Below, in pieces: positions 32,508 through 42,200 of a stretch of DNA of 64,000 nucleotides (positions within the stretch are counted from its first letter, which is position 1; each line of letters opens with the position of its first letter). The position numbers and the translations under genes are program-made. The stretch is from Microvirga terrae (GTDB taxonomy: Bacteria; Pseudomonadota; Alphaproteobacteria; Rhizobiales; Beijerinckiaceae): assembly GCF_013307435.2 (NCBI RefSeq), contig NZ_CP102846.1, positions 124,001 to 188,000 of the forward strand, in the 5' to 3' direction. The notes beneath the pieces are model-generated. The model was not told the DNA's origin. It ran no database searches and saw only the letters and a list, made by a program, of their open reading frames with translations.

Positions 32508-33161
32508 TCACCAGGATGCAGGATGGAGGCGCCGCTTCCAGCGTTCTTGTCGCGGGAGTTGAACGGAGGCAGCTTGGCGCTTGGTCAGTCTACTCTTGAC
32601 CACTTTCGGCGATGTCAGCGTTGGTGAACAAGGCAACTCGGCTCCTGCTGTTTGCTCAAAATCATCCATTGGTTGCTGAGGATCCACCTGCTCAACCACC
32701 ATGGGAGCCTTCCTCGTCGGCTTCCGCGACCTGTCTTTCGCACTTTTAGCCTGCACTGGCTGAGTATCTTGAACGGAAATCGGGTCTTGTTCCGGAGCAA
32801 TGTCAACTTGGGGCACAGATCCGCTGGTCTCCGGCACATCAGAGTGTGCCTCCTTCGCGTCCCCGGAGGCGCTCGTTGTCAGAGCAAGCTCCATCTGTTC
32901 CTGATGAGGCTCCCCTACAGAGACCTTGCGCTGGACAGGTTCAGCGGCCCCCGAACTACCCCACATCGGTTCGACAATGCTCGGCAGGATGCGAGGGACA
33001 GGAGAGATCTCGGCGGCTGCTTGAGGCTCCTCCTTCTGAACTATCTGGGACATCTCATCCTGCCTCGGCTCGAAGAGGCGCCTTGGCGGGAGAGAATTGA
33101 TCTGACCTGGAGTGCGGGATTTCTTAATCTCGATCGAAAAAGGCTTGGTGTTCCGCTTCAT
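32508..33161 (-). CDS. Disordered hypothetical protein
   Basis: A 217-residue protein. The conserved-looking opening is MKRNTKPFSIEIKKSRTPGQ and LPPRRLFEP; the middle is acidic and Gln/Pro-rich, and the end is basic (KSRLTKRQ, RQERWKRRL). A phrase RILPSIVEPMW recurs in similar proteins of the group. No folded domain is apparent. Probably a DNA- or protein-binding flexible factor, function not known. Confidence 0.5.
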   Translation of the reverse strand: MKRNTKPFSIEIKKSRTPGQINSLPPRRLFEPRQDEMSQIVQKEEPQAAAEISPVPRILPSIVEPMWGSSGAAEPVQRKVSVGEPHQEQMELALTTSASGDAKEAHSDVPETSGSVPQVDIAPEQDPISVQDTQPVQAKSAKDRSRKPTRKAPMVVEQVDPQQPMDDFEQTAGAELPCSPTLTSPKVVKSRLTKRQAASVQLPRQERWKRRLHPASW

Positions 33162-33453
33162 GTCATATGCTGATGATGGTGTAGGAAAGATAGTGACCTA
33201 AGATCTCGCGTGTACGACGTCAATACCAGAAGCACACGCCGCCTTCCATCAGGACTGTCGGACCTTCGAATGACTCTAGAATAGGTGCTGCTTTACTGCT
33301 TCTTCAAGACATCGTGAGAGCACTGAACCCACGCTACGGTCGCCAGGAGCTACAGCCGGCGGACTGATCAGGGTGGACTTGCAGATTGCTGTCAACAAGC
33401 ACCCTCCCCTCACCATTTAAGCCGTGTCTCTCGAGCAAACGCAGGAGTGTGGG

Positions 33454-33735
33454 TTAAGCGGCCAGCACGTTGCGTGAGGCGGTGATCTGGAACAGATAGA
33501 ACCCGTTAAACCGCACACCAGCTCGGGCGGCCCATTCATCAAAGCCTGCCGGGCTCCTGTCCGACGGCCGCAGCGTCTGCTCAAACCTCCAGCCACTCGG
33601 ATCAAGGAACCCGGGAACCGGGCGATCCTCCGGCACGGCACAGAGAAGTTCGGGCCGCGGCGTGTTGCGGAACAGGTTATAGGTGCACCCCCGTGCGGGT
33701 GCTCTGGCTGGAGCCAAGTGCTGAATGAATGACAT
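33454..33735 (-). CDS. Conserved small hypothetical protein
   Basis: A 93-residue protein, MSFIQHLAPARAPARGCTYNLFRNTPRPELLCAVPED..., then PVPGFLDPSGWRFE and FNGFYLFQI. The dense aromatic pattern and the fixed phrase YNLFRNT-RPEL-CAVPED are familiar from Methylobacteriaceae genomes. Function unknown. The start at MSF removes 14 odd residues. Confidence 0.6.
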   Translation of the reverse strand: MSFIQHLAPARAPARGCTYNLFRNTPRPELLCAVPEDRPVPGFLDPSGWRFEQTLRPSDRSPAGFDEWAARAGVRFNGFYLFQITASRNVLAA

Positions 33736-33951
33736 GACGCCCCCCGAGCCGGCGCTTGCAAACAACTGCTCGTGCACCGCGTCTGAGATCGCTTTACACC
33801 AGACAGAGGAATTTAATATTACCCTTGTGGGGTATCAAAGGCAGGCGGGCTCTGCCAGAAGAAAAAGGTCTGCTGCCTCGGTCGAGGTGCCGTCAAGTCA
33901 GTGTGCACTCAAAGACACTAATCTGCTCACAAGAATGGCGATCCGCAGTTC

Positions 33952-34167
33952 TCACGCCGGGCGTTTCCCGGCACTCACCTCCGCCGTGGACGGTCGTGCG
34001 TAGACCAGCCGCCGGTGCCAAGGGCACCAGCTTGAGCCCTCTTGCGTCTCACTCCCGCAAAAGATTGCTCTGGACTGATCGTCCGAGACGATGAAGCGAC
34101 ACTGACGCGCCTGGAGCTTGAACAAGGTGGTTCGGGTCTGCTGCGACGGCTGGCTGATCTCAGGCAT
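33952..34167 (-). CDS. GcrA-like zinc-motif mini-protein
   Basis: A 71-residue protein. Its core CRFIVSDDQSRAIFCGSETQ then SSWCPWHRRLVY matches the C-terminal GcrA motif (C..P......FCG......YC..H..........Y). GcrA proteins are alphaproteobacterial transcription co-activators that recognise methylated GANTC with sigma-70. This one lacks the N-terminal DNA-binding half, so it could compete with GcrA for RNA polymerase; that is inference. Confidence 0.55.
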   Translation of the reverse strand: MPEISQPSQQTRTTLFKLQARQCRFIVSDDQSRAIFCGSETQEGSSWCPWHRRLVYARPSTAEVSAGKRPA

Positions 34168-34439
34168 GGCTCTGATATCCGATTCATGGACCAGAGTGCA
34201 ACACGATCAGGGCTCAGAAGAGTTCCGCGCCGGCGTGATCTATCAACAGATAGATTGAGACAGTCAGGGTATCGGACGGGGCGATTTCACAAGGCGATCG
34301 ACATTACTTCGTATGGGAGTTGAGGGCATAGGGTGATGAGTGCAATCGCTGCCGAAGCCGCAGTGGCCGTCAACCCGAAGGGTCAATCCGGTTCCCACGG
34401 CGGTTCACATTGGGGCAGCAGTTCAATGGCGCACGGGGC

Positions 34440-34780
34440 CATGACGAGCATGCGATCTACAGGTATATATTCCAGAGCAGCCCCTGCTCCTAAAGAAACG
34501 GCGTCTGCGGGAGAGAGCGTGCCTTTGCCATGTGCTTCGTAGGGGCTGAGGTAGTGCTTGAGACCTGTGACCAGCGCGACGTGGTGAACGGTGCCGGCAG
34601 GACGCAGCCTATCTAGGACATTGCGCACCGTGGCCGCGTCAACCCGGATATTCTCGGCTCCCACCGCCTGGCGTGAACAGGTTGTGATCAACCGGCTTCC
34701 GCCTTGACCTTTGCAATCGCCGCGCAGAGAGGCCTCATCCTTAAGGTCGGCCGCAACTGGCGTCACGGCTGCCTTGCTGG
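34440..34780 (-). pseudogene. Fragment of an NAD-dependent epimerase-like gene
   Basis: The minus strand encodes ENIRVDAATVRNVLDRLRPAG then VHHVALVTGLKHYLSPYEAHGKGTL, nearly the same as residues about 95-140 of the intact gene at 49372-50433. Upstream AAVTPVAADLKDEASL matches its GVTPIAVDLHDAAAL. An extra base near 34515 then breaks the frame, and neither the NAD motif nor the C-terminal half is found. This is a decayed second copy. Confidence 0.7.
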
Positions 34781-34800
34781 ATCCAGCACGTTCCAGCGAT

Positions 34801-35160
34801 CTGCCGCGAGATGCGAAGCCCTGGCACTTCCCACGATACTGTTGAAGCCTATCACCAATGGACCGAGCCATGCGGTCGCGTTCCGTTCCATCAATTCCAT
34901 CAGCGGTCGGGGCGGTACCCGGCACCTCGTCATGCTCCCAATTGTGCGGAGCGCTCGGGCCTCGCTCTTGTACCCAGCGCATCGTCAACCCATACAAACG
35001 TGCAATCGAGACAGTCACGTGGACAATTGGCGTGAAGCGCGCCCGCGATCATCATCACCATACCGAGGAGTAACTCTGTACGGCTGCGAATGACCGTGCT
35101 CACGACTACTGAGGGTATGAGTCCGCCCTAGCCAGGCGTCGATCTTAGGGAAAGGAGGCT
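34801..35160. other. Stretch without a supported gene
   Basis: About 360 bases; only out-of-frame remnants and no clear signal. It joins the epimerase remnant to the small exported gene. Confidence 0.4.
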
Positions 35161-35163
35161 TCG

Positions 35164-35448
35164 ATGCGGCGTGCCGAAATCTGGGCGGTCTTCAATAACG
35201 CCTTGGCTGTCGTGATGACGATCATTGTCATCTCAGCTTTCTTCTACTCCCTCCCCGCTCGGGCCGAGCGGGAGCAGTCTCCCAAACACCAGACAACGCA
35301 TGCAGTGCATCACCACCTTCATAACAACGTCATGCCTACGGATGTGAAACGTCAACCGGTTTTCGTGAGCACGACTGCGCGCCTACCGAGGCGAGTTGAG
35401 ACTGCGTTAGGGAGGGTCAGACCGCATTACAAAGGGATGATTCGGTAG
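35164..35448 (+). CDS. Small exported or single-pass protein
   Basis: A 94-residue protein with AAAGGAGG directly upstream. A hydrophobic segment at about residues 12-32 (ALAVVMTIIVISAFFYSLPARA) ends in an ARA-like cleavage site; the mature part is His-rich (HAVHHHLHNN) and basic. The His cluster could bind metal. Not recognised. Confidence 0.6.
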   Translation: MRRAEIWAVFNNALAVVMTIIVISAFFYSLPARAEREQSPKHQTTHAVHHHLHNNVMPTDVKRQPVFVSTTARLPRRVETALGRVRPHYKGMIR

Positions 35449-35611
35449 GCGTGCCTGTCAGCACGACCGATCCGCGAGATCGACTGCCGTATGGCCTTGG
35501 CACTAAACCTCACTTGCACACTTCACCTCCTATCGCTCCACATTCAGCAAAGATAATGCGTTCCGTTTCACTGAGCCCGATGACAGGGCCTGAGAGCTCG
35601 GGCAGGTTTCA

Positions 35612-35863
35612 ATGAGAATCCTTGGCATCCTGATGGACCCGTCGCCGCGAACGAACCCACGGCTCAATCAGTGCAGCCGATGTGGACACTGCAGGAAGCC
35701 CTACGTATTCCGGCGTGGCTTCCTTGCCAAGATCGAGCATAGGACGAAGGAGATGGTGCGTGACGAGGATGGCTCATGGTATCTAAAGCGAGATGTCGGG
35801 GTGTACGCCTGCCATTCGCTCGAGTGCTTCCTTGCGATGATCGAGCCAAACGGGCATGCATAA
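35612..35863 (+). CDS. Small Cys-rich hypothetical protein
   Basis: An 83-residue protein with CSRCGHC near residue 21 and CHSLEC near 68, a possible split zinc site. Between them is KIEHRTKEMVRDEDGSWYLKRDVGVYAC. Function unknown; this layout suggests a zinc-ribbon-like fold. An AGG precedes the ATG at poor spacing. Confidence 0.55.
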   Translation: MRILGILMDPSPRTNPRLNQCSRCGHCRKPYVFRRGFLAKIEHRTKEMVRDEDGSWYLKRDVGVYACHSLECFLAMIEPNGHA

Positions 35864-36130
35864 GCTTCTCTCTACTCGACGGTATGAGGTCAACCGCTTA
35901 CATGCGTTCCACATCCCTAGATTAAGGCTCAAGCAACATCACGTAATACCATTTTGATCGATGGTCTCAGCTCGAATGCAGAAGCTGTGGTATGTAATTG
36001 GCGCAGTGTCCACGCCTGAGACGCCGCTATGGATCTAGGCCTATACTGGCTTGACAGTGCCAATTTTCCTCTCGTCGAGGTTTATGCTTACCCTCACAGT
36101 CTTGCATTTTGGAATCGGAAGGCAGAAGAC

Positions 36131-36922
36131 ATGGACCTGAAATGGAGCGGCCAGACAGCTCTCGTCACCGGCTCTACTGGCGGCATTGGTCTTGGGATTG
36201 CCCACCGGCTTGCTGCCGAGGGCGCGGAGGTGATCATCTCCGGACGTGGCGCGGAAAAGGTCAATACCGCCGTACGTGGGATCAAGATCTCCAGCGGCAA
36301 CTCGGTGCGTGGTGTCGTTTCTGATGTGACGACCGCTGATGGGGCGTCTGCCCTGCTTGAAGAAGCGGGACAGGTGGACATCCTCGTCAACAATCTCGGT
36401 ATCTATGAGAGCAAAGCGTTCGGCGACATCACAGATGATGACTGGATGCGTTTCTTTGATGTGAATGTGGTCAGTGGGGTACGGCTCGCGCGAGCAGCTT
36501 TTCCAGCAATGCTTCACCGTAATCAGGGACGCATTATATTTGTGTCGAGCGAGTCAGCCCTGTCAGTTCCAAAGGAAATGATCCACTACGCCGTAACAAA
36601 GACAGCACAACTGTCCCTTGCCCGCGGACTCGCAGAACTGACCAGAGGGACAAGAGTCACTGTTAATTCCGTCCTGCCCGGTCCAACCCGCGCGGAAGGT
36701 ATAGAAAGCTTCCTACGCAGCCAAGCGAGTAATCCCTCTGCTTCGATGGCGACAATTGAGGCCGAGTTCTTCGCAAAGGCCCGGCAATCGTCGCTTTTGC
36801 AGCGCATGATCGATCCTAGCGAAATAGCGAGCCTCGTCGCATACCTAGCAAGCCCTTTAGCGTCCGCGACAAACGGCGCGGCATTGCGTGTCGAAGGTGG
36901 GCTCATCTCAACGATAGCTTAG
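36131..36922 (+). CDS. Short-chain dehydrogenase/reductase
   Basis: A 263-residue classical SDR. The cofactor motif is TGSTGGIGLGIA (TGxxxGxG), followed by NNLG, the catalytic Ser in VSSESAL and YAVTK (Tyr-x3-Lys), and PG near PGPTRAEG. The dinucleotide phosphate pocket contains SGR, fitting NADP(H). The start at MDLKWSG is preceded by GGAAGG; upstream codons are atypical. Substrate cannot be told from sequence. The gene stands alone. Confidence 0.85.
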   Translation: MDLKWSGQTALVTGSTGGIGLGIAHRLAAEGAEVIISGRGAEKVNTAVRGIKISSGNSVRGVVSDVTTADGASALLEEAGQVDILVNNLGIYESKAFGDITDDDWMRFFDVNVVSGVRLARAAFPAMLHRNQGRIIFVSSESALSVPKEMIHYAVTKTAQLSLARGLAELTRGTRVTVNSVLPGPTRAEGIESFLRSQASNPSASMATIEAEFFAKARQSSLLQRMIDPSEIASLVAYLASPLASATNGAALRVEGGLISTIA

Positions 36923-37261
36923 CCTTCGAACTCTTAAGGTGGCGAAGGTGTGAATCAGAGCCTCTGATTGAGGAGGTATGGTCTGCCGGCTTTGCTTCTG
37001 CTAAGCGAGCGTCAGATGGCGCATATCTAACGAACGAATCTGCTTGTCCATGCCTCGCCTCAGATGGACGGCCGGCGGGTTGTAGCGGGATCGCGAATGT
37101 GATCTGCAGCAGCCTGCTGGATCCTGTGCGTGACCGATCACCCTGGAACATCGGATCAATCAGGCTGGGATACCTCTCGCCGCATCTGATGTTCTCAGGG
37201 AAGGCGAACATATCCTAGGAGATCTCGGATAGCCGAACTCTGGATCGATGATTTCTGAATC
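36923..37261. other. Stretch without a supported gene
   Basis: About 340 bases after the SDR gene; no good frame, RNA or terminator seen. Confidence 0.4.
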
Positions 37262-37450
37262 GTGCGCCGAGGCAACCTGATTGCGATGACATTCATGTTG
37301 GACGGCCGGCCTTACACGTTCTGCATCAATGGCGACCAATTGTTCGACCCGACAGTCTCTCAGGCTCAAGTCGCGGCAGCAGACTACGTATATGACGACC
37401 TCCGCAAGTTTGCCACGGAACTCGCCAAACTCGCCTCAACCGAGTCGTAG
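37262..37450 (+). CDS. Small hypothetical protein, 62 residues
   Basis: A frame reading FMLDGRPYTFCINGDQLFDPT then AADYVYDDLRKFATELAKL; the helix end and strand start look coherent. A GTG at 37262 or the ATG at 37286 may start it. Support is composition only. Confidence 0.35.
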   Translation: MRRGNLIAMTFMLDGRPYTFCINGDQLFDPTVSQAQVAAADYVYDDLRKFATELAKLASTES

Positions 37451-37503
37451 CGGCAAGACATCTCCGATACAGCCGCGCTACCCTGTGGAGTCACACAGCC
37501 GCT

Positions 37504-37746
37504 TCATGGAGCCTCGTTGTAGCCCCGCGCGCGCCACTCATGTTCAACCTGCTCTCGCGTCTTCGCAAGCTCGACCGCTTGGCTGATATCGGCAATCCAC
37601 ATCATCGATACAGAGACTTTCGGGTCCGGGCAGCGCCCCGTATCTAGAAACAGAACATGGCCCAGGACCTCACGAACCGCGCCGATCCGGTGGCCATCGG
37701 ATGTCAGTACATCCATTCCCTTGTGGATCTTGTCGAGTTCGATCAC
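37504..37746 (-). CDS. DUF2171-family protein
   Basis: An 80-residue protein with a GTG start (GGAG seven bases upstream): VIELDKIHKGMDVLTSDGHRIGAVREV then LFLDTGRC and WIADISQAVELAKTREQVEHEW. It has the PRC-barrel-like DUF2171 pattern I.....V...DG..IG.V, common in Hyphomicrobiales, where it is thought to be stress-linked. Role unknown. Confidence 0.65.
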   Translation of the reverse strand: MIELDKIHKGMDVLTSDGHRIGAVREVLGHVLFLDTGRCPDPKVSVSMMWIADISQAVELAKTREQVEHEWRARGYNEAP

Positions 37747-38374
37747 TGTACATCTCCGGCGCGAGAATGGGGATGGTTCAGGCTCAATACCGCAAGGACG
37801 CGACGGATAGTTTACTACGAGGCTGAGAAGCATCACTTCCTTTAGGTGGCGGACAAAGTGAGCCAGACCGACTTTTGAACGTCGTGAATGCTCCCCATTA
37901 TACTCTGATCAAATGGAGATCAGAAGAGCCCTTTGCTTCCAGGTTTAGCGGATGCCGGAGCGGATCGAGCAGTCATTCATCATGGGCTGCTGCCGCTTGG
38001 CCTTCGACCTTGCTCTTGCGTAGCGCTGGCTGTTTTGCCTCAAAGGATAGAACTCGAACAGCACGAGGGCGAACGATCACCCGCACCGGGAAAGGCTTTC
38101 CCCGTTTTTGCTGATGCCCCGAACCCAACGCCGGTAGCAGGCGCTGCGAAATCTTTAAGATGGTTATCAGCGCTTACTTCAGGAGGCCTCAGGCTATCCG
38201 AACCACCAGACGAAGTTGATGCACGAAAGCTGTCGCTTCCCGCCAGGGTTCACGACTGAGCGGCATTGCCGTAAGTTGCCGTAACCTTGTTGTATGACGA
38301 TGGCAGCGGTCCGGAAGGTGCGGCATAGAACGAACAAGCCCTATACGCCTCAGTTAATGGCTTCGTGGGGCGCT
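37747..38374. other. Long stretch with no supported gene
   Basis: About 630 bases. Open frames at 37875-38260 have conflicting composition in all readings and no ribosome site. Probably remnants. Confidence 0.4.
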
Positions 38375-38975
38375 TCAGTGGCTGAGGGCAGCGTGAGGTC
38401 CAGGGATCGCGATCAATAGCCACCAAGATCGCGAGACGCTGCTCAAGGGCTTCAACCCACCTACAACAGAAGGCGTCACCGTATGCTCAAGATTTCCCCC
38501 GAGCAGGCCGTTTAACGGCGCCTGACCGCCGAGCCAAACCTCGCCGATGCGTGTTTCAGGCCGCCTGATCTCCGGACAGGTTTCCAGGTCGTTCAGAGCG
38601 TCGCTCATGCCAAGGGGCTCGCATCCCGACAAATAGAGTGTTCGGTCTATGATGCGGCGGCGTGTGTTCCAGGGAAACGGGGCCCCATGCTGCATCGGGT
38701 GCTGAAATTCGGCTAGAGGTACGCTCAGCAGATTAGCCGCCTCTCGAATACCCAGGGACAAGTGGCACCTGGACAGGGTCTCCATCAGGATTGCAGTCCA
38801 AAAGCAGTGGCTCTCGCAGGTCGTTGGCTGACACGGAACCGTGCCTGGCCTCCTGGATCAAAGTCGCCGAAATGCGATAACCGACAAGCTCCTGTCGCGA
38901 AAGCTGCTCACGAAGCAGAGCGTCGTACCTGGTTTGGAGATTACAAACATGGTGGTTACTTATGCCGCTGTCCAC
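38375..38975 (-). pseudogene. Probable frameshifted hypothetical gene
   Basis: Two overlapping minus-strand frames look like one protein. The first (38975-38733) reads CNLQTRYDALLREQLSRQEL, ISATLIQEARHG; the second (38785-38375) continues with LSRCHLSLGIREAANLLSVP, which resembles a helix-turn-helix, and later IGEVWLGGQAPLNGLLGGN. The shift lies around 38740-38785. The phrase LGIREAA.LL.V resembles TniQ/TnsD-like or site-specific regulator proteins; that is a weak guess. Confidence 0.4.
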
Positions 38976-39267
38976 GATGGGAGTGATGGAGGCCTAGAGC
39001 CTCTGCAGCGATAGGGCTTGAACAATCGTGCCGAGAACAGTTATCAGAGGTCGGGGTAGCGCGAGCGTATCAGGACGCGCTTCAATTCTCTCGGGCAGGC
39101 CCAGCGCGTTCTCTCGATTAATGATCAGGTTGCAAGTTTCTTTCCGCATCCTGCCAACACAAATGCTGCCGGTCCATCGCATGATCCTTGTTCGCGAGTT
39201 CCGTCTCTGAGCAGAGGTTTCTGGCTTCGAGGCAGCCTCCGACATACCCGTTCAGGAAGAGTCGGCT
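38976..39267. other. Region upstream of the small frames, downstream of the kinase
   Basis: About 290 bases. A minus-strand frame contains LPERIEARPDTLALPRPLITVL, which looks protein-like but has no proper start. Left unannotated. Confidence 0.35.
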
Positions 39268-42200
39268 CTAACTCAATCCGTTAAGGTGACGATGTCGTGC
39301 CGCTGGTCTGCTCGCTCTATTCTCAGCGGCAACGTCCTCCTGCCATGGTGGAAGCGTGAACTGGAGCCTGGCGCCGCGAGGCTCGTTCGGGCTCGCCCAC
39401 AGGCGCCCGCCATGCGCCTCGATGATCGAGCGGCAGATCGACAGCCCCATGCCCATGCCGCTGGCCTTGGTCGTGTAAAACGCCTCGAACACCTGCTCGA
39501 TCCCCTGCGCGTCCAGCCCCGGGCCGGTATCCCGCACGCTGACAAGCACATCGCCCGCCCCGTCCTGCTCCGTCCGGATCACCACCTCCCGCGCCCCCTC
39601 GTGCACCCCGCTCAGCGCCTCGATCGCGTTCACGATCAGGTTGAGCATCACCTGCTGCAGCTGCACCCGGTCGCCGCAGATGAGCGGCAGGTTCTCGGCC
39701 AGCTCGGCCGTGACTGAGACGCGGCTCTTCATCGCCTCGGTGCGGGTCAGCTCGATCACCTCCCGGATCGGGCCGTTGATCGCCAGCACATCCTGCTGGG
39801 CCGGCGCCTTCTTGATCAGAGCCCGGATCCGGTGGATGACCTCGCCGGCGCGCGCGCCGTTCTTGACGATCTGGGCCAGCAACTGGCGCACCTCGTCCAG
39901 ATCCGGCGGCTGACGCCCCAGCCAGCGCAGCGCCGCCTGCGCGCTGATCACCGTGGCGGCGATCGGCTGGTTGACCTCGTGCGCAATCGAGCCGGTCAGC
40001 TGGCCCATGGTGGTGACCCGGTTGGCATGCGCCAGCTCCAGTTGCACCTCACGGTAGCGCCGCTCGCTCTCGCGCGCTTCCGCTTCCGCCCGCTTGCGCT
40101 CGCTCAGGTCGAGAATATAGGCCACCCCCTGGTCGGGCGGCTCATCGAAGCAGGCTGCCCCGATCAGCACCGGCACCCGGCTGCCGTCCCGGCGGAAGAA
40201 CTCCTTCTCGCGCGCTTTCATCATGCCGGTCGTCTTCAGCTCCTCCGCCTCCTCGAGTACATGCGCCTCCTGCCATTCCGGCGGCGTCATGTCGAACCAG
40301 CGCATGCCCGCGGCCACATCCTCGCGGGTGTACTGGACCATGCGCAGGAAGGCATCGTTGGCATCGAGCAGACGCCCGTCCAGGTCCCAGATGACGATCC
40401 CGATCACGTCGGCGTCGACCAGGCGCCGGATCCTGGCCTCGCGCTCCGCCAAGTCCTTGTACAGGCGGGTATTCTCGAGCGAGACCGCCGCCTGGGAGGC
40501 GAGCAGCTTGAGCACGGGAATGCGGGCCGGGGCGAACACCCGGGGGGTCAGGTTGTTCTCGAGGTAGAGCAGCCCGATGACCTTGGCCTGGTTGAGCAGC
40601 GGCAGGCAGAGCACGGACCGGACCTGGTGCTGGCGGATGTAGGCATCGGCGGCGAACGAGGACTGCGCCGCATCGTCGAGAACGACGCTCTCGCGGGTGC
40701 GCAGGGCATAGTGCAGCACTGCCCCCGGCAGCCGGTCGGGGGACACGGGCTCGTCGCGCAGGCACACGCTGACCTGGTCGCCGCGGGTTGTGGCCTCGGC
40801 CGCCACGTGCTGCTCGGCCCCATGCGTCAGGATCAGCACGCCGCGTTCGGCGCCGGCCTGCTCGAGGGCGGTGCGCACGAGCGTCTCAAGCAGCTTGTCG
40901 AGCACGATCTCGCCCGAGACTGCCTGCGACACCTTGATCACGGTGGACAGATCCAGGTGTTCGACCGGCGCGGCGATCGTGGTTGCAGGAGCAGGCTCTT
41001 CTGCTCTCAGGTGCGGGTACATCGCCTCAAGGTGCCGCACCTTGCCCTCAGCACCCCACTGCTGGTAGCCAGAGCGAGCGTTTCGCCAGTAGAGCTGCGC
41101 GAAATTGTCGAAGCCACGCGCGGCATAGAAGCGGGAGGCGAGCTCGTGAGTAAGCGCTTCGTTGTGGATAAATCCATTCTGGCGCGCGGACCGCAGTGCC
41201 AGTTCGTAGCCGCGCATCGCGTCAGCGTCATCGCCCGAGATCCGGGCCAGCTCGGCGCCAAGAAGCGCGGCGCGGTGCTCGAAGTTATCCGGCCCAATCT
41301 CTGCCCACTTCTGAAGCTGTACGTGATGCAACCTAATGGCAGCGATGTACGCCTCGCGGTCGCTCCCCGATACCGTGTCACAACGCGCCACGTGCGCCAA
41401 GCCGCTATAGAAGTGATACTCCGCCTCCTCAATGAGAGACGACGTCGTCGACAGGAGCTGATACGCGTTGGTTGCGGCGTGTAGTGCGGTGGCGTAGTCG
41501 CCGGCCAGGTAGCGCGCCTGCAGCTTCCGGATCCAGTAGAAACACGCGGCAATTCCGAGCTCCGGATTTGTACCGAACCGCTTCTCGGTGAGATGCTCAT
41601 CGTACTCGACGTCGTTGAAGCTGCCAAACGTCGGGGTTACCCCCCGGAGCGTCCGGACCAATGCGAGCTGCGTGGTAAGAAACTCGACGACGAGCGGAAA
41701 CTGTGCGTTTCGTGCATATTCGAGACCCTGCTCAATCTCACGCTGCGCGTCTGGCAATGCCTCGCCGGCAAAGAGCAGATCCGAAGCGAGGATGTTGCGC
41801 GTGTACGCGCCATAGGTGAGGTCACCGACCCGATTGGCGACCTCGAACGCACGACGCACCAGATCGGACGCCGTCCGTATGTGCCTCATCCAGCCAATGA
41901 CAAAGATCGAGAAGCAGAGGAATGTGCTCGCCTCGAACCTCTTCAAGCCCCGCCGCTCCACGAACTGGTAGCCGAGTTGACCAAAACGCCACCCGGCCTC
42001 GTAGTTGTTGAACCGCGGCCCGGCAATTCGCCCAAGCAAAACATAGGACAGGCACGACGCGTCGCAGACGCCGCGCTCGAGACTGAGACTGATCGCTTTG
42101 CAGATCGTCAGTGACGCGAGGTTCGGAGCTGTGAAAGCCGCGGTCGAAAAGAGCTTGCTGAGCACCTCGGCGGTCGCGAGCGATGCGGGATCCGTCATCA

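Noticed and set aside
39832..41484. A 550-codon open frame on the plus strand, and another at 43102-44283
   Set aside because: Both lie antisense to the large kinase, whose domains are continuous; they have no ribosome site or known motif.
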